From Verrucomicrobiota bacterium (GTDB lineage Bacteria; Verrucomicrobiota; Verrucomicrobiia; Methylacidiphilales; Verrucolacustridaceae): a stretch of 10,576 bases of DNA. Below, one piece after another: positions 7,443 to 10,576 of this stretch (position 1 is its first letter; each line of letters opens with the position of its first letter). The notes beneath the pieces were generated by a model. The model was not told the origin of the DNA and made no database searches. It saw only the letters and a list, made by a program, of their open reading frames with translations. Where the stretch lies: positions 1 to 10,576 of the forward strand of contig RGYX01000021.1 of assembly GCA_010031845.1 (NCBI GenBank). The letters are read 5' to 3'. The position numbers and the translations under genes were made by a program.

Positions 7443-8509
7443 GAAGTAAAACCCTTATCTATCTGGCGTGCTTGATGCTCGCCGGCGGAAGAGCCCTGGC
7501 AGCAGGCAACCCTGCGGGAGAGGAAAATGAGGAGACTCCAGCGACGGTTGAGGAGACACCCAAATCCAAAAAAGCCAAAATCCCCAAGCCGCCGCTCGAA
7601 ATCCCCGCGGATATTCCGCATGAAGAGGACGTCGCGTATCTGGAGGGGGACCGAAAAGAAAAAGCCGACCTGTATTTTCCCATGGACCTACCGGAGGGGC
7701 GGAAAGCCCCGGCTCTCATCATCATCCATGGAGGAGGATTCAACGATGGGGATAAAAGGAAGTATCGGGAGTTGAACTTTTGCACGAACGCCGCCCAACG
7801 CGGCTACCTCGCGATGAGCATCAACTACAAGCTGCGGAAGTCTCAGGGGCAGGTGACGTGGCCGCAGAACATCCAGGATGCCAAGGAGGCTGTCCGCTGG
7901 CTGCGGCTCAATGCGGAGCGGTTAAAAATCGATCCGGAGCGGATTGGGGCGATGGGCGGATCGGCCGGAGGTAACGTGGCCGCCATGTTGACCCTGACCC
8001 GACCGGAAGATGGGTTTGATGGGGCCGGTTCCCGCACCCACATCCCCGCACGGATCGTCTGTGGGGTCGATTTTTACGGGGCGGTGGATCTGATGACCTA
8101 TCATGACATGAAAATGTTCGCCAAGACCCGTGACGAGGCCCCTGATCTCTACCGGAAGGGTTCGCCCACCAGCTATGTCCGGGAAAATGCCCCCCCGCTG
8201 CTGATGATCCACGGGACAGGAGATGAAACGGTCAAGGTGGAGCAAAGTCAGATTCTGCGATCCAAACTGGAGGCGAAGGGGAATCCGTGTCCGGAATATA
8301 CGATTAACGACTCAAAAGACGTGGATGCCTTGAAAGAAAAGCTGAAGGAGAAGCGTCATGCATTGGTTCTGATTCCTAACGCCCCGCACACCTTTGATCT
8401 GGCGGTCAGCATGAAGAAAGACGGGCCTGTGATGATGGATATCACGGATCTGGTTTTCGATTGGCTGGATCGTCATCTCAAACCCTCAACGGTGGAGAAA
8501 AAGCCCTGA
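7439..8509 (+). CDS. Secreted alpha/beta hydrolase, esterase/lipase family (carbohydrate esterase-like)
   Basis: A 356-residue protein beginning with a signal peptide (about residues 1-22, A-L-A-A cleavage region) and a low-complexity Glu/Thr/Lys/Pro linker to about 55. The alpha/beta hydrolase fold follows: the H-G-G-G oxyanion motif at 97-100, the nucleophile elbow G-G-S-A-G-G with S175, the acid in M-I-H-G-T-G-D-E-T (D262) and the histidine in N-A-P-H-T-F (H317). This set matches the acetyl esterase/feruloyl esterase-like (BD-FAE) group. An extra charged stretch at about 288-308 (D-V-D-A-L-K-E-K-L-K-E-K) widens the gap between acid and histidine to 55 residues, more than is common. A likely job is removing acetyl or feruloyl esters from glycans so that the upstream GH3 enzyme can act; the substrate is inferred. 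GAAGG lies shortly before ATG 7439, which overlaps the GH3 stop. Confidence 0.85.
   Translation: MRSKTLIYLACLMLAGGRALAAGNPAGEENEETPATVEETPKSKKAKIPKPPLEIPADIPHEEDVAYLEGDRKEKADLYFPMDLPEGRKAPALIIIHGGGFNDGDKRKYRELNFCTNAAQRGYLAMSINYKLRKSQGQVTWPQNIQDAKEAVRWLRLNAERLKIDPERIGAMGGSAGGNVAAMLTLTRPEDGFDGAGSRTHIPARIVCGVDFYGAVDLMTYHDMKMFAKTRDEAPDLYRKGSPTSYVRENAPPLLMIHGTGDETVKVEQSQILRSKLEAKGNPCPEYTINDSKDVDALKEKLKEKRHALVLIPNAPHTFDLAVSMKKDGPVMMDITDLVFDWLDRHLKPSTVEKKP
8491..8497 (+). promoter_or_regulatory. Ribosome binding site supporting a CTG start at 8506
   Basis: GGTGGAG lies eight bases before CTG 8506 inside the end of the esterase gene. No ATG, GTG or TTG lies at a suitable distance in the right frame, so this site is the main argument for CTG initiation of the SGNH hydrolase. 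Confidence 0.55.
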
Positions 8510-9213
8510 AATTAAAAACGCTTGGAACCGCGGTTCCGATCGTCGCTCTTTTTTTTGCTTTCCCTCAAGCTCGATCGCAAGAGGCGGTCCCGGCAGCCCA
8601 CAGCAAGTTCCGTGGGGAGGTGGAGAAGTTTGCAGCGTTGCCGACTCCCGCCCCTGGAGGCGTCCTGTTGGTCGGCAGCAGCATCTTCAAGCGGTGGACC
8701 AACGCCGTTCAGGATCTGGCGCCCCTGCCGGTTACCAATCGGGCCTTTGGGGGATCCCAAACCTCCCACCAGCTGATGTTTTTCGACCAAGTTGTGCTGC
8801 CCTGCCGACCGGGATTGATCGTGTGGTATTGCGGTAGCAATGACATCAAAGAGGGAAAACATCCTCTCTCCGTCCTCCAAAAGGTGGAGGAGTGGCTGGG
8901 CAAAGTAGCCCAAACGGATCCGTCGATCCGCGTGTTGCTAGTTTCCGTGATACGTTCACCCCAGAAGCGACGGGACGGGCAGTTGGAGACAGTGGATGCG
9001 GTCAACCTCGGATATGAGGGACTCAGTCAAACGAGACCCGGCATCTTCTACGTGGATGTGAATCCGGCTCTGCAGAACTCGACTGGGGAGGCCCGAGCGG
9101 GACTGTATATCGAAGACGGGCTGCATTTGAGCGTTGAAGGATACCGCCAACTGACCACCGTCTTGAAACCCGCCATTCAAAGATACTGGAAAAAGAAAGA
9201 ACCGAATCCATGA
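8506..9213 (+). CDS. Secreted SGNH/GDSL-type hydrolase, probable CTG start
   Basis: Read from CTG 8506 this is a 235-residue protein with a good signal peptide: K-L-K followed by a hydrophobic core (about 6-20) and a short S-Q-E-A region. All SGNH blocks are present: L-L-V-G-S-S-I-F with nucleophile S59 (G-S-S in place of G-D-S), A-F-G-G-S with the oxyanion Gly at 82-83, W-Y-C-G-S-N-D-I with N112, and E-D-G-L-H-L-S-V-E-G-Y with D204 and H207. Such proteins are esterases or acetylhydrolases, often acting on acetylated sugars. The CTG overlaps the esterase stop (CTGA, 8506-8509), as ATGA does for other pairs here. The alternative TTG at 8461 would bury the signal peptide behind 15 extra residues and lie deep inside the esterase gene. 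The stop TGA 9211-9213 overlaps an ATG that opens a short broken frame. Confidence 0.85.
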   Translation: MKLKTLGTAVPIVALFFAFPQARSQEAVPAAHSKFRGEVEKFAALPTPAPGGVLLVGSSIFKRWTNAVQDLAPLPVTNRAFGGSQTSHQLMFFDQVVLPCRPGLIVWYCGSNDIKEGKHPLSVLQKVEEWLGKVAQTDPSIRVLLVSVIRSPQKRRDGQLETVDAVNLGYEGLSQTRPGIFYVDVNPALQNSTGEARAGLYIEDGLHLSVEGYRQLTTVLKPAIQRYWKKKEPNP

Positions 9214-9315
9214 ACCCTATTGCCAGACTCCTCGGATACCTTTGGACCGTCTGCGCTTTGCCGTCTTTTAGCCGCGGCCATTCATGATATCTGGCGTAAC
9301 CTATATGCTGCTTAA

Positions 9316-9332
9316 GCCCATTTCCGATGGGC
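9316..9332 (+). other. Short hairpin in the intergenic remnant
   Basis: GCCCAT (9316-9321) and ATGGGC (9327-9332) form a perfect 6-bp stem with the 5-base loop TTCCG. TTAA flanks both sides with a 3-base bulge. No T-run follows, so it is not a typical intrinsic terminator, though it could weaken readthrough between the hydrolase and gluconate genes. Confidence 0.3.
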
Positions 9333-9393
9333 AACTTAACTGAAGCTATGCTGAGCTTGGTACGGTCAACTCCGGCGAGATGCTGTATCGGCT

Positions 9394-9399
9394 GGAGGG
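9394..9399 (+). promoter_or_regulatory. Ribosome binding site deciding the TTG start of gluconokinase
   Basis: GGAGGG lies six bases before TTG 9406, near-ideal spacing. The next in-frame start, ATG 9421, would delete the first strand (I-W-L-V) leading into the P-loop, so TTG is preferred. Confidence 0.6.
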
Positions 9400-9405
9400 C
9401 GAGCT

Positions 9406-9897
9406 TTGATCTGGCTCGTCATGGGAGTGACTGGCTGTGGCAAGACCACGCTGGGAAAGGCTTTGGCGGATCGGCTCAATATTTCCTTTTATGATGCGGA
9501 TGATTTTCATCCCCCCAACAACCGGATGAAACTTTTGCGGGACGAACCGCTAACGGATGTGGACCGCTGGCCTTGGTTGGAGATTCTGACCGCCAAGATG
9601 CCGGAGTGGGATCAGTGTGGCGGAGCCGTGTTGGCTTGCTCGGCGCTGAAGGACTCATACCGGCAGATGCTGGCCAATTCCGCGGTGCCCATGCGCGTGG
9701 TATGGATCGAGATCACGCTGGAACAGGCAAAAAAACGGTTGAACACCCGAAAGCATGATCTCGTGGGGAAATATGAGAAAATTCTTCAAGGACAGTTCGC
9801 CGACTTGGAAAAGCCACGGGTTGCCGTGACTGTTTCTGCAGGTCTTGCCATAGATCAGCAGGTGGAATGGGTCATTGCGGGGGGGGATTCGCATTGA
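9406..9897 (+). CDS. gntK: Gluconokinase
   Basis: A complete 163-residue P-loop kinase of the GntK/IdnK family, which phosphorylates D-gluconate to 6-phosphogluconate with ATP in the cytoplasm. Visible motifs: Walker A G-V-T-G-C-G-K-T at 7-14 (the family usually has G-V-S-G-S-G-K-S), Y-D-A-D-D-F-H-P-P-N-N at 29-39, P-L-T-D-V-D-R-W-P-W-L at 48-58, A-C-S-A-L-K-D-S-Y-R at 77-86 and Q-F-A-D-L-E-K-P near 130-137. In the lid region, H-D-L-V replaces the usual H-F-M-P-type sequence. The length is slightly short but normal. The TTG start is supported by GGAGGG upstream and by overlap with a stop at 9407-9409. The next gene makes the enzyme that uses its product, which strongly supports the assignment. 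Confidence 0.92.
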   Translation: MIWLVMGVTGCGKTTLGKALADRLNISFYDADDFHPPNNRMKLLRDEPLTDVDRWPWLEILTAKMPEWDQCGGAVLACSALKDSYRQMLANSAVPMRVVWIEITLEQAKKRLNTRKHDLVGKYEKILQGQFADLEKPRVAVTVSAGLAIDQQVEWVIAGGDSH

Positions 9898-9927
9898 GAA
9901 GCAGACATTTTCTGATATGAATAATTG

Positions 9928-10576
9928 ATGAATTCCCAAGGTGATTTCGGCCTAATCGGCCTCGCAGTGATGGGACAGAACCTCATCCTGAATATGAATG
10001 ACCACGGCTACGCCGTGGTGGCCTACAACCGGACTGTCTCCAAGGTGGACGACTTTCTGGCCAAAGAGGCCAAAGGCACGCAGGTGCAGGGGGCCCATTC
10101 CATTCAGGAACTGGTCTCCAAACTTAAGAGACCTCGCCGCATCATGCTGCTTGTGAAGGCGGGGCAACCTGTAGATGACTTCATCCAGGAACTGGCTCCG
10201 CACCTCGAGAAGGGCGATATCATCATTGACGGCGGAAACTCCCTGTTTGATGACACCAATCGAAGGGTGAAAGAGGCGGAAGCCAAGGGCCTGCTCTACA
10301 TCGGTACGGGTGTTTCGGGGGGAGAGGAGGGTGCTCGTCGCGGTCCGAGCATCATGCCCGGAGGTTCTCCCGCGGCTTGGCCCCATGTGAAAAAGATATT
10401 TCAGGACATTTCGGCGAAGGTTGATGACGGGGTTCCGTGCTGCGATTGGGTCGGAGAACAGGGGTCAGGTCATTACGTCAAGATGGTGCATAACGGCATC
10501 GAATACGGAGACATGCAACTGATCTGCGAAGCCTACAACCTGATGAAGAATGGGCTAGGGATGTCGCCGGATGAAA
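9928..10576 (+). CDS. gnd: 6-phosphogluconate dehydrogenase, decarboxylating (partial, N-terminal 216 codons)
   Basis: The gene runs off the window; about 216 of the usual 470-485 codons are present. It oxidises and decarboxylates 6-phosphogluconate to ribulose 5-phosphate, making NADPH or NADH in the oxidative pentose phosphate pathway. Motifs: the Rossmann G-L-I-G-L-A-V-M-G-Q-N-L near 8-19, V-A-Y-N-R-T near 31-36, V-K-A-G-Q-P-V near 81-87, D-G-G-N-S at 101-105, G-V-S-G-G-E-E-G-A-R-R-G-P-S-I-M-P-G-G from 128, and V-K-M-V-H-N-G-I-E-Y-G-D-M-Q with catalytic K185 and N189 (equivalent to K183 and N187 in characterised enzymes). ATG 9928 follows gluconokinase by 30 bases; no strong Shine-Dalgarno is seen. 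The N-x-R-T after the second strand is the NADP-type pattern, so NADP+ is likely. A three-codon frame (ATG 9917) ends in TGATG overlapping the start. Confidence 0.95.
   Translation, partial: MNSQGDFGLIGLAVMGQNLILNMNDHGYAVVAYNRTVSKVDDFLAKEAKGTQVQGAHSIQELVSKLKRPRRIMLLVKAGQPVDDFIQELAPHLEKGDIIIDGGNSLFDDTNRRVKEAEAKGLLYIGTGVSGGEEGARRGPSIMPGGSPAAWPHVKKIFQDISAKVDDGVPCCDWVGEQGSGHYVKMVHNGIEYGDMQLICEAYNLMKNGLGMSPDE

Larger units (their letters stand above)
9210..9409 (+). pseudogene. Apparent remnant of a decayed small gene between SGNH hydrolase and gluconokinase
   Basis: This stretch holds no intact gene but shows coding traces. ATG 9210 overlaps the SGNH stop (ATGA) and opens 25 codons beginning M-N-P-I-A-R-L-L-G-Y-L-W, signal-peptide-like, ending at TGA 9285-9287. 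A second frame starts at ATG 9284 (again ATGA), runs to TGA 9341-9343, and past that stop continues in the same frame to ...S-G-E-M-L-Y-R-L-E-G-E-L at TGA 9407-9409. That last stop overlaps the gluconokinase TTG. Both ends thus fit the four-base overlap pattern of intact neighbours, which suggests one former gene now shortened, shifted and interrupted. The middle is visibly more AT-rich than its surroundings. I do not recognise the family. It could instead be a non-coding spacer. Confidence 0.4.

Overview
The window holds a dense block of genes, all on the + strand, from a moderately GC-rich bacterium. Gene content and style suggest Verrucomicrobiota or a relative in the PVC group: many small secreted hydrolases, a von Willebrand-like membrane protein with a Gly-rich linker, a GH3 enzyme starting with a D-x-N-x-N-G / D-x-Y-E-D segment, and irregular Shine-Dalgarno use. 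This placement is inference; there is no rRNA or other marker gene.

Layout. (1) 1-707: the C-terminal end of a class III adenylate/guanylate cyclase, joined by an ATGA overlap to a SufT-type Fe-S maturation protein. (2) 789-3205: a membrane-anchored SIMPL (DUF541) protein, joined by another ATGA overlap to dihydroxy-acid dehydratase (IlvD), an Fe-S enzyme of branched-chain amino acid synthesis. (3) 3206-4955: two membrane-anchored proteins of unclear role, one DUF4230-like starting at a TTG directly after the ilvD stop, the other a TonB-shaped protein with a von Willebrand-like domain whose metal site is lost. (4) 5080-9213: a secreted carbohydrate-degradation cluster consisting of a GH3 beta-glycosidase (two reading frames because of a frameshift near 6592-6605), an alpha/beta hydrolase esterase and an SGNH/GDSL hydrolase that seems to start at CTG. 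(5) 9210-9409: the apparent remains of a broken small gene. (6) 9406-10576: gluconokinase (TTG start) and the first 216 codons of 6-phosphogluconate dehydrogenase.

How they fit together. The GH3 enzyme and the two esterase-type hydrolases carry export signals and could trim ester-decorated plant or algal glycans outside the cytoplasm. Gluconokinase and 6-phosphogluconate dehydrogenase turn gluconate into 6-phosphogluconate and then ribulose 5-phosphate with NADPH. Neighbouring genes repeatedly overlap by four bases (ATGA, CTGA, TTGA), which suggests translational coupling, so much of the block may be co-transcribed. I saw no convincing promoter, intrinsic terminator, tRNA, CRISPR array or insertion sequence. 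The most unusual points are the GH3 frameshift, the CTG start, the degenerate von Willebrand-like protein and the decayed gene between the hydrolases and gluconokinase.
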